Below, in pieces: positions 37,341 through 49,300 of a DNA stretch of 64,000 nt (the stretch's first letter is position 1; the number at the start of each line of letters is the position of its first letter). The position numbers were made by a program, and so were the translations under genes. The stretch comes from Paenibacillus tyrphae. Its GTDB lineage: Bacteria > Bacillota > Bacilli > Paenibacillales > NBRC-103111. Under the pieces are notes generated by a model. It was not told the DNA's origin, searched no databases, and was given only the letters and a program-made list of their open reading frames with translations. The stretch covers positions 1 to 64,000 of the forward strand of contig NZ_BSDJ01000027.1 of assembly GCF_027925525.1 (NCBI RefSeq), in the 5' to 3' direction.

Positions 37341-40300
37341 ATGTCAGATATGCTCTCTCAACATATTTTGCTGGCAAGCGGTCAGTTCGATAAAGAAAAA
37401 CAGTATTGGCTACAGCTGCTTCAACCTCACGACGCTGTATCGGGCTTCCCCAGGGAGGCGCCGACCGCCCAATCCGGCGAGAAAACCGGGCGCTATTCGC
37501 GTGAAATTCCGCTTCCCTTGATCGAGAAAATCGACAAGATTTCGAACAAGTCCAATATTGCGCGCTATATGATTTTATTATCGGGCGTTAAGTATTTGTT
37601 AGCGAAGTATACGGACGAAGCCACGGTGATCGTGGGGATGCCGACTTTCGCGCAGCAAAGAGAGCATGACGGATGGCTGAACCAATTCGTGCTGTTAAAA
37701 ACAGACTACGATTCCTCACTCACGTTCAAACAGTGGCTGGGGCGCATGAAGGAAACCGTGTTGGCTGCCAACGAGCATCAAAACTTTCCTTTCGCGATCG
37801 TAGCGGAACATCTTCAATTGCCTAAGATGGCGGAGGGGCTGCCTGCCTGCACGACGATAGTCCGGTTGGATGCGATTCATGATGATGCCTATCAAGCTGC
37901 CGTCGGCTCGCTGGCGGCGTTTTCCTTTTTGACCGGGAATAGCTGTGAAAGGCTGACTCTGCAAATCGAGTACGACATTAACCAGTATTCCGCTCGCATG
38001 ATTGAGCAAATAGCGAAGCATTTTGAGGGATATCTGGAAAAAGTTCTTCATGAGCCGGACGCCGTGCTGGGCGACATCGAACTTTTGTCCGAAGCGGAGC
38101 GGGAGCACATTCTGGTTGGATTTAACGATACCGCTGCGGCTTATGACACGGAGAGCAGGACGTTTCATGAAATATTCGAAGAGCAAGCGGCAAGAACGCC
38201 CGAGCAAACGGCGCTTGTCGTCGGGGAAGCGGAATGGACGTATGCCGCTTTGAATGCGCAGGCCAATCGCTTGGCTCGCGCGCTACGGGCCAAGGGCGTG
38301 CGGCGCGAGACGATCGTTGGCATTATGGCGCGCCGCTCCGCGGATACGATCATCGGGGCGCTGGCCGTCATGAAGGCGGGTGGGGCGTACCTGCCGATCG
38401 ATCCTGCCTACCCGGTGGGGCGGATCGCGTACCTGCTGCGCGACAGCCAGGCTGCGCTGTTGTTAACCCAGCGCGAGCTGCAAGGGCAGATCGTGGAGCT
38501 GCTCGCGGGCAGCCGGGCGGAGGAGTCCTCCGAAGGCGCAGGCTTCAGCGGAGAAGTGCTTTATTTTGAGGATGACGGTTTGGAGGCGGTGAGCTCCGCC
38601 CCTGTAGAGCTTCTCAGCGGGCCGGAGGATTTGGCCTACGTCATCTATACATCGGGGACGACGGGCCAGCCCAAAGGCGTGATGATCGAGCACCGAAGCT
38701 TCGTCAACGTCGCCATGGCTTATCGGACGGTCTATCGATTGGATCAATTTCCGGTGAGACTGCTACAAATGGCAAGCTTCTCTTTCGACGTGTTCTCAGG
38801 GGATATGGCGCGTACCTTCGCGAACGGCGGACAATGCGTCTTATGCCCGGAGGAAGTGCGGGCCGATATTCCCGGACTGGCGAGGCTGCTGCAAGAACGA
38901 GGCATCACGATCTTTGAATCGACGCCGGCGCTGATTACGCCGTTATTCGACTATGTGCGGGAGCAGGGCATCCCGCTGCCGGAGCTGAAGGTTGTGATTG
39001 TGAGCTCGGACAGTTGCTCCGTGGAGGAGTATGCCAAGCTGCAAACGCGGTTCGGCGCGGACATTCGGATTCTGAACGTGTATGGCGTGACCGAAGCGAG
39101 CATCGACACGAGCTACTACGAGGAGCCGCTGGACAAGCTGCCCGGCGCGGGGTATGTGCCGATCGGCAAGCCGATGCCGAATATGCGTATGTATGCGGTC
39201 AATGACCGCATGCAGCTGCAGCCGGTCGGCGTGCCGGGGGAACTGGTCATCGGCGGCGCCGGCGTAGCGCGGGGATATTACCGGAAGCCGGAGCTCAGCG
39301 CGGAGAAGTTCGTAGCGAATCCGTTCGTGCCGGGCGAGCGCTTGTACCGGACGGGCGACCTGGTCCGCTGGATGCCGGACGGCAATCTCGAATATTTGGG
39401 CCGGATCGATAACCAGGTACAACTGCGCGGTTACCGCGTGGAGCTGGGCGAAGTGGAGTCGAGGCTGCTGCAGATCGCTTCCGTGCGGGAAGCGGCGGCT
39501 ATCATCCGCGATGACGGGCAGGGAGAGCGGTATTTATGCGCGTACGTGGTGGCGGATGAAGACCTGGCCACCGCGGGGATGCGGGAAGATTTGGCGAAGA
39601 CGCTACCTCATTTTATGATCCCGTCGTACTTTGTGCGGCTGGAGCGGATGCCGTTGACGCCGAACGGCAAAGTCGACAGAAAGGCGCTGCCTGCGCCGGA
39701 CCGGGAAGAGGGCGACGTATCCTATATAGCGCCTAGGAACGAACTGGAAGATAAGCTGGCCGCGATCTGGCAGGATGTCTTGCGCCTTGGGCGCGTGGGG
39801 GTCCGCGACAATTTCTTCGAGATCGGCGGGCACTCGCTCCGAGCCACGGCGCTGGTCTCCCGTATCCATCAGGAATTGAAGGTGAATGTGTCGCTGCGGG
39901 AAATTTTCCAGTCGCCCACGGTAGAGGCGCTGGCCAAGGCGATTGCCCTGCTGGGCGGCAATGAATACACCGCGATTCAACCGGCGGAGCAGGGCGAGAT
40001 GTATCCCGTCTCCTCCGCGCAAAAAAGAATCTATTTGCTTCACCAGCTTGATTCCGCTCAAGCCGCTTATAATATGCCGAATGTGCTGCTGCTTGAAGGC
40101 AAGCTGGACCGGCAGCGGGTTGTCGGCGCATGTACCCGCTTGGTTGAACGCCATGCCTCTTTGCGCACCTCTTTTGAGTTCAGCGATGGAGAGTTGATGC
40201 AGCGCGTTCATGGCCATGTCGATTTCGAGGTGAACTTTGCCGAAGCGAAGGAAGAGGAGGTTCCTGCGCTCATCCGCCAGTTCATACGTCCCTTCGATCT

Positions 40301-43300
40301 GGCCTCCGCGCCGCTGTATCGGGTCAGTGTCATCGGCCTCGGAGAGCAGCGTCATGTTTTGCTGACCGATATCCATCATATCGTGAGCGACGGTGTGTCT
40401 CTGCAAATTCTGGAGCAGGAATTCTACGAGCTTTACCGGGGAGCTTCGCTGCCGGAGCAGCGCCTGGCCTACAAAGATTATGCGGTATGGGAGCAAGGAC
40501 AGGAAGGTTCGAAAGAACGGGAAGATCAGGAAGCCTACTGGCTGGAAGCCCTTTCCGGCGAGCTGGCCGTTCTGGAATTGCCGACGGATGAGCCGAGACC
40601 TGCGGTTCGCAGCTTCGAGGGCGAGCAGATCATTTGCCGGGCGAATGCCGGGCTGACAGAAGCGCTTCGTCGGCTGGCGCAGCAGACGGGGACGACGCTT
40701 TATATGGTTTTGCTTGCAGCTTTCAGCGCTTATTTATCGCGTATAACGAATCAGGAAGAGATGATTGTCGGGACCGTATCGTCGGGCAGATCGCGCTCGG
40801 AGCTGTCGGATATCGTAGGTATGTTCGTGAATACGCTGGCCATTCGCAGCTGTCCGGAGGCGAGCAAAACTTTTGATTCCTATTTGAGCGAAGTTAAACA
40901 AACCTTCCTATCGGCCTACGAGCATCAAGATTATCCGTTCGACGATTTGGTCAGAAAACTCGGCATTCAGCGCGATCCCAGCCGAACGGCGATTTTCGAC
41001 GTCATGTTCACCATGGAGGAAGTGCTTGATCCGAATGCGATGTCCGGCGAATTGAGCATTCGTACGTATCCAGCCGCGCATCCGATTGCCCAGTTTGATC
41101 TAACCTTGACGGCGATGGAACTGGAGACGGATATTGCTTTCCGGCTGGAATACGCCAGCGCATTATTCCATTCGTCAACGGCAGAGCGTTGGGCCAAGCA
41201 GTTCATACGCTGGCTGGAATCCATCACCCAGGAAGCCGCTGCGCCAATAGGCCACATCGAGCTGTTATCGGATAGCGACAAGCAACAATTACTGGTCGAA
41301 TTTAACCGTACCCATCTGGATACGCCGCCAAACCACGCCACCATACACGGCCGGTTCGAGGAGCAAGCGGGGCGGCAGCCGGACCATCCCGCGGTCATTT
41401 GCGGGGAAGCTTCGCTTACTTTTGCGCAGTTAAACCAAAGAGCGAACCGGTTAGCCCGAATTTTACGGGATAAAGGTGTGACGAAGGACCGGATCGTCGG
41501 CATTAGGGTCCGGCGATCCGTGGAAATGATTGTCGGATTACTCGGGATCTTAAAAGCCGGCGGCGCCTATTTGCCTATCGATCCTTCTTATCCCGATGAC
41601 CGAATCAAGTATTTATTGAACGACAGCGGGGCCGAATGGCTTATTACGCAAACGGGCTTGCAGCCTAACGCGGATTTTTCGCTCGATACGATATACCTGG
41701 ACGAGCTTGAAAAGGACCCTGTCGGGGCAGAAGACGGCGTAAACCTGGAACCGGCCGCCGCTCCGAATAATTTGGCCTATGTGATCTATACCTCGGGAAC
41801 AACCGGCATGCCGAAAGGGGTTATGATTGAGCATCGCAGCGTTATGAACTACCTGACATGGCGAATGGGCGAGTACGGCTTCAATGCTTCCCATCGGATG
41901 GTTCAACTCTTTTCCTTTGCTTTCGACGGGTTTCTATCTTCCTTCTTTGCTCCGTTATTGGCAGGCTCCACTTCCATTCTGCTTCCGGACGAAGGGGCCA
42001 AAGATCCGCTTGTGATTCGCAAAGCGATTGTCGATCACGCCGTGACCCATTTCATGTGTGTGCCGAGCCTGTACGCAGCGCTAATGGAGTGTTTGAGCGC
42101 AGAAGACAGCCGTTCATTAAAAGTGATCACGTTGGGCGGGGAAGCCCTCCCGCAGCGCTTGGTCGATGAGCATAACGCGAAAAACGGGCATATTGAGTTA
42201 ACCAATGAATACGGTCCGACGGAAAATAGCATCGGCGGCACGATCACGCGACATGTTCAGCAGGAGAGTCCGATTACCATTGGCCGTCCAATCGCTAACA
42301 ATCGGGTGTATATCTTGAATGCCGATTATCGTTTATCGCCGATCGGGGTAGTCGGTGAACTGTGTATCGGTGGGGCCAGCCTGGCGAGAGGGTACAGAAA
42401 TCAACCCGAGCTGACCGCTGCCAAATTTGTGGCGAATCCTCTTGTGGCCGGCACGTTGATGTACAAAACAGGGGACTTGGCAAAATGGCTGCCTGACGGG
42501 CGGATCGAATATGTGGGACGCGCCGACGAGCAGGTCAAAATTCGCGGCTATCGCATCGAATTATCGGAAATCCAGTCTACCCTCTTGCGAATCGAAGGGG
42601 TCAAAGAAGCCGTTGTCACCGTATATACGGATGATAGTGCCGTAAGGCATCTTTGCGGCTATTTTACCGCGGACACGTTCGTGACCATGGATGATGTGAA
42701 AAGCTCGCTGGCCAGCTTGCTGCCCAATTACATGATTCCGTCCTTTTTGGTCAAGCTGGACCGGATTCCGCTGACCCCCAATGGCAAGGCGGACCGGAAA
42801 ATGCTACCGGTTCCTAACCATCCGTTGGAGGGCGACAGCAGGGTCGTAGCTCCCAGAACGCCGCTGGAAGAGGAGCTTGTCCGCCTTTGGGAAGAGCTGT
42901 TGGAAGTTAAGCCTATCGGCATTCGGGATAACTTTTTCGAGCTGGGCGGACATTCGTTAAAAGCCATGATGCTTGTGGCGCGCATATACAAGCACTTGCA
43001 AGTGGAAGTCGCCTTGACCAGCGTATTCCAGGCGCCGACAATCGAGGCCTTGGCCCAGCTGCTGCAATCCAAGCGCCAGAGCGGCTTTGCGCCGATTGCT
43101 CCGGCTCCGCCAAGCGAACGGTACCCTGTATCTTCGGCACAAAGGCGGCTCTATATTTTGCGGCAGCTAGAAGGGGCGGAAGAAAGCTATAACATGCCGG
43201 CTGCCTTCCTGGTTGAAAGCGCGCTGGACGTGCAGCGGCTGAATGACGCATGCGCCCGGTTGATGCACAGGCATGAATCGCTGCGCACTTCTTTTGAAAT

Positions 43301-46300
43301 GGTGGACGGAGAGGCCTTCCAGAGGATTCATTCGGTGGTTGATTTCCAAATTGAGCATGGCGCCGCCACGGAGGAAGAGGTCCCCTCCCTGCTCGCATCC
43401 TTTATCCATCCCTTTGATCTGGACCGGGCTCCGCTATGGCGGGTGGCTCTGTATCAAGTCGCGGAGGATCGCTGCGTCCTGCTGATGGATATGCACCATA
43501 TCATTTCGGACGGCGTTTCAGTGAACCTGATGATGGATGAGCTGTTCAGGCTTTACAACGGCGAAGAGATCCCGCCTTTGCCTTTGCAGTACAAAGATTA
43601 CGCTTGCTGGCAGCAAGAAATGCTGCAATCGGAAGCGATGAAAAAGCAAGAAGCTTTCTGGCTGGACTCGCTCTCGGGCTCCCTGCCTGTGCTGAGCCTG
43701 CCGACGGATTATCCGCGTCCGGCGATACAAAGTTTCACCGGCGGCGAAGTCGAATTCGCCACTGATCGCGAACTGACTGCCGCTTTATACCGAATCGGGC
43801 AGCAAACAGGCACAACCCTGTTCATGGTCCTGTTCGCGGCCTACAACGCCTTCGTGTCGCGCATGGCCGGTCAAGATGACATCATTACGGGCACGGTGAT
43901 TTCCGGCCGCCCGACCGTCGATGTTGAAGGCATCGTCGGCATGTTCGTCAATACGCTGGCGGTTCGCACTTTCCCGGAGGGCGAGAAAACCTTTGCCGCC
44001 TATTTGCAGGAAGTGAAGATGACCCTGCTCTTATCGTATGAGAATCAGGATTATCCGTTCGAAGAGCTGGTGAAGCAGCGGGTGGCGCAGCGGGATATGA
44101 GCCGCAATCCTCTGTTTGACACGATGTTTACCTTGTCTCATAAGCATGAGGGCGGGGATCACGGCGTGCGGATGCGCTCCCTTCCTTTCGAGCATGCCGT
44201 CACGCAGTTTGAACTGACTTTATCCGTCATAGAGGAAGAGGACATCTTATCCTTCAGCTTCGAATATGCCGCGGCACTGTTTAAACGGGAAACGATCGAG
44301 CGCTGGAAGGATTTGTTCAGCCAATGGCTGACATCGTTGGTCATGGATACGGATCTGCCAATCTCCGCGGTAGAACTATTGCCACCGCAAGAAAAGCATT
44401 GTCTATTGGTTGAATTTAACGATTCGGCTGCCGCCTATCCGGCGGAGAAGACCGCTCATCAGCTGTTCGAAGAGCAGGCGGAACGAACGCCGGATGCCAT
44501 CGCTTTGAAGCAGGGCGCTGCTCGAATCAGTTATCGGGCGCTGAACGATAGAGCCAATCGGTTGGCCAGAACGCTGCGGCGTAAAGGCGTCCGGCCGGAA
44601 ACCGTGGTCGCCGTCATGGAAGAACGGTCTGTCGACATGATTGTCGCCGTCCTGGCGGTGCTCAAGGCCGGAGGGGCATACGTCCCGATCGATCCCGACT
44701 ACCCGCAAGATCGGATCGATTACATGCTTGCGGATAGTCAAGCATCGATTTTATTGACAAAAAGCCGGTTTTTGCAGGACAGGCAGTGGGACGGGATTGT
44801 GCTGGACCTTGCGGAAGAAGTTTCGTATGCGGAAGACGGCTCGAATTTGGCATCGGTGACGGACATGCATCATTTGGCTTACTTCATTTATACGTCCGGA
44901 TCAACAGGCAGACCTAAGGGTGTTATGAATGAACACCGCAATCTTGCCGCTTATCTGTATACCTTTATTCAGCGGTTTCAGCTTGACCATCGGGATACGG
45001 TCCTGCATCTGCAGTCGGTTTCCTTTGACGGCGCTGTTGACGAAATGTACCTGGCGCTATTATGCGGAGGCACTGTCTATATCGCCAATAAGGAAGAGGG
45101 GCTGGATGCGGATTTGCTGGAGGCTGTCATTGAACGGGAAAACGTCACCGTCCTATTCTGCTCTTCGCTGCTTTTAAGCGAGCTGAATCAACGGTTGTCC
45201 CCCGGTCATCCTGTTCGGCTGTTCTATCCGGGCGGGGATGTCGTGAAGCCGTCTTATTACTCGAATTTGACGGACCGGCTCGTGTACAACATGTACGGAC
45301 CGACGGAAGCAACGGTGACGACGACTTCTTTCAACTGCCTGGAGTCAAGCGGCCACAATGTTCCGATCGGAAAGCCCATGCCGAATAAACAGGTCTATAT
45401 TTTGGGGCCTCAGGGGCAAATGCAGCCGATAGGCGTGCCTGGCGAGCTCTATGTCGCCGGCGTGGGATTAGCCAGAGGCTATTTGAATCAGCCTGAGCTC
45501 ACGACGGCCAAATTCGTAGCTAACCCGTTTATCCCGGGCGAGAGGATGTACCGGACAGGCGATTTGGCGAGATGGCTGCCGGACGGTAATGTGGAATACT
45601 TGGGCAGAATGGACCAGCAGGTGAAAATTCGCGGGTACCGGGTAGAATTGGGCGAGATCGAAGCGCAGCTCCAGCTGCATGCAGGGGTCGGCGAAGCGGT
45701 CGTGCTTGCGGATCAAAGCCCGGACGGCGAAAAAATACTGGTCGCCTATATCGTCGCGGAAGAGCGGCAATCCGGCGCGTACTGGCGGCACTATTTGGCG
45801 CAGTCGCTGCCGTATTTTATGATCCCCAGCGCTATCATTCAGTTGGATGAGATGCCTTTGACGCCGAACGGCAAAATCGATAGAAACGCTCTGCTTGCCA
45901 TTCGCATGCGCGAGGAAGCCGCCTATTCAGCGCCTTTGGATACCATCGAAGTCAAGCTTGTCTCGATCTGGGAAGAAATACTGGGCAGAGACGGCATTGG
46001 CCGAATCGATCATTTCTTTGAGCTGGGCGGACACTCGCTCAAGGCGATGGCGGTCGTCAAGGCGATCTCTCGGCAGTTCCAGGTTGACATGCCGTTGTCT
46101 CAAATCTTCAAGCTGCCGGTTCTTCAGGATCAAGCGATGTTTATCAGAAATCATGAAGCTTCCGTATATACGCAGATCGACCGTATCGACGACAAAAGGG
46201 ACGTTTATCCGTTATCCTCCGCGCAAAAGCGGATGTACATGCTGCAGCAGATGCAGCCGGCGTCCATCGTCTACAATATGCCCGATGCGCTGCTGATCGA

Positions 46301-49300
46301 AGGGAATTTGGACATCAACCGACTGGAGCAGGCGCTTTGGAAGCTGATTCGCCGTCATGAATCACTTCGAACTTCCTTTGTTCGGGTTGATACGGAGGCT
46401 TTTCAGCGCATTGAAGACGAGGTGGTCTTCGCGTTAACCTATCGTGAGCCGGAGCATGCCCTTCATCACGACGCAGACATCGAAGCGGCTATGGCCGGCA
46501 TGATGCAAACATTCGTGAAGCCTTTCGAGCTTGACAAGGCTCCATTATTTCGTGCAGAGCTGGTACAAATCAATCCGAATCAACAGATTCTCCTGCTCGA
46601 CATGCATCACATTATTGGCGATGGCCTGTCCAATGATATCCTGATGGAAGAATTAGGAACCCTTTATGCCAACGCGGATTTGCCGGAATTACGGCTTCAC
46701 TACAAGGATTACGCCGTATGGCAGAATAGGCTGGCTGCGCAAGGCGAGCTGGCTAAACAGGAAGCCTACTGGCTGGGTCAATTTGTGGGCAGCCTGCCTG
46801 TTCTCCAACTGCCGACGGATCGTCCGCGTCCCAAGGTGTCGGATCACCGAGGGGACGTTATCCAGTTTCGGATCGACGCCGCCGTAACGTCGGGGCTCCA
46901 CAGATTAGCGGCCGAGACGGGCGCGACGCTAAACATGGTTTTGCTGGCCGGCTACACCCTATTGCTGCATGCTTACACAGGACAAGAAGATATCGTGGTA
47001 GGAACGCCCGTTGCGGGGAGATTGCATGCGGATCTCGATAAAATCATCGGGATGTTCGTCAATACGCTAGCAATTCGCAGTCAGCCGACTAACCGGCATA
47101 CGATTCTAGGCTTCATTCATGAGATGAAGAGGATCACGCTAGAGGCATACGAGAACCAAAGTTATCCTTTTGAAGAACTCGTGAAAAAGACAATGACGGT
47201 CCGCGAAGCCAATCGCAATCCGCTGTTCGACACCATGTTCACCCTGCAAAGCGCGGAGACGGACGTGCTGCCAAGCCTGCCTCTGCCCGTGCGGCCACTG
47301 GATGTCAATGTGAAAACGGTGAAAGTAGACTTGACCGTGACGGCGAAGGAAAGCCATGCGGACGGCATAGTCTTCGACATCGAATACGCCACAGCGCTAT
47401 TCGAACGCAGCACTGTCCAGCGGATGGGCCGGCATTTGGCGCAGCTGTTAAGCGTCATGGCGAATCGGCCTGAAGAAACGATCTCCGCTATCACACTCAT
47501 CGAGGAGGAGGAGAAGCGGCAGATCTGTGAAGTCTTCAATAACACGCAGACGGCTTATCCTAGGCATCAATCGCTGGACTGCCTCTTTGAAGAGCAGGTG
47601 GAGAAAACCCCGGATCGAGTGGCAGTCGTATTCGGAGAGGAGCAGCTGACTTATCGGGAGCTTGACGCAAAGTCCAATCAAGTAGCCGGCGGATTATTGG
47701 AGCAAGGCATACAGCCGGGAGGCATTCTGGCGATTCTGATGGACCGCTCGCTCGATATGGTCACGGCGATCCTGGCTGTTTTAAAAACAGGAAATGCCTA
47801 CTTGCCGATCGATCCGGAATATCCGCAGGGGCGTATCCAATATATGCTTCAGGACAGCGGAGCGCGTGTCCTGTTGACCAGAGAGGCTGTGTTTGCACAA
47901 GCGGCGTCTGCCGCAGGCTCCTTGGCGGAGATCGTGCGGATGGACGCAATAATGCTGGGAGATCAAGAGGCCAGACCCGCCATTGCGCATGGAAAAGGCT
48001 CCGATCTCGCCTATGTGATGTATACCTCCGGCACGACCGGCAAACCAAAGGGCATCATGACGACGCACGCGAATGTGGCCCGAGTCGTGAAGGGAACGGA
48101 CTACATTGAGATTGGAGAGGATGATGTCGTCGCTTCCTTGTCCAACTATGCTTTCGACGGGTTTACTTTCGACTTCTTTGGCGCCTTGCTGAACGGCGCC
48201 GCGCTTGTCGTCGTGCCGAAATCCGACATTCTCGATATCCATCGGCTCAGCCGCATCCTGATCGACCGGCGGGTGACGATTATGTTTGTCACAACCGCTT
48301 TATTCAATCTTCTTGTGGATACCCGATTGGACAGCTTGACACGGCTGAGAAAAATATTGTTTGGCGGGGAACGCGTATCGGTGAATCATGTGCGCAGCGC
48401 TCTGGCCGCTCTAGGACCTGACGTCATCGTTCACATGTATGGACCGACGGAGAGCACCGTCTATGCGACGTTCTATCCGGTAGACGACATTGCCGCCGAC
48501 GCCGCGACGATCCCAATCGGCAAGCCGCTGAGCAATACGGAAGCCTATATTCTGGGGGCTGGCGGGCAACTGATGCCTATTGGCATCCCAGGGGAGCTTT
48601 GCCTGGCCGGGGACGGTTTGGCGCTGGGCTACCTGAACCTGCCGGAAATGACGGCGGAGAAATTCGTGCCGCATCCTTTGGAGCCAGGCCGCATGATCTA
48701 TCGAACCGGCGATTTGGCGAGGTTCTTGCCCGACGGGAATATCGAGTTCATGGACCGCATCGATCAGCAGGTCAAAATCAGGGGCCATCGCATCGAATTA
48801 GGGGAAATCGAGAGCCGGATGCTGGAGCTTCAAGCTTTGAGAGAAGCAACGGTTCTCATCGTCGAGAAGGCGGGGGAAAAATCGCTTTGCGCTTATTACG
48901 TGACGGACTCGCCTATTTCGGCAGGCGAACTGCGGGAAGAGCTGGCCAAGCGCTTGCCGGAGTATATGATTCCCGCCTACTTTGTCCCGCTGACGACCAT
49001 GCCGTTAACGCCAAACGGGAAAATCGACCGCCGGGCGCTGCCGGAGCCTACGTCGGCTCATGTCGCTCTCCGCGAACAAGAGCAGCCGCAGAACGCAATG
49101 GAAGAGACGCTTCTGGCGATCTGGAAGAAGATACTGGATAAAGACGAAATCGGGATTCACGACAATTTCTTTGAAATCGGCGGACATTCGCTGCTGGCCA
49201 CGAGGCTTGCCTTCGATATATTCGATGCGCTTCAGGTGAATTTCCCATTAGTCGAAATCTTTAACCGCCCGACCGTCTGCAAATTGGCGGAATTCGTCAG

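Noticed and set aside
34047..39847. The near-identical A-PCP copies as an assembly duplication
   Set aside because: About 26 scattered differences and entirely different flanking domains argue for two real copies, though long reads would settle it.
39603..40496. Long antisense open frame (297 codons) inside NRPS 3
   Set aside because: It is opposite a certain coding frame with strong domain motifs, shows no protein family features and has no ribosome site. Other antisense frames in the NRPS genes are similar.
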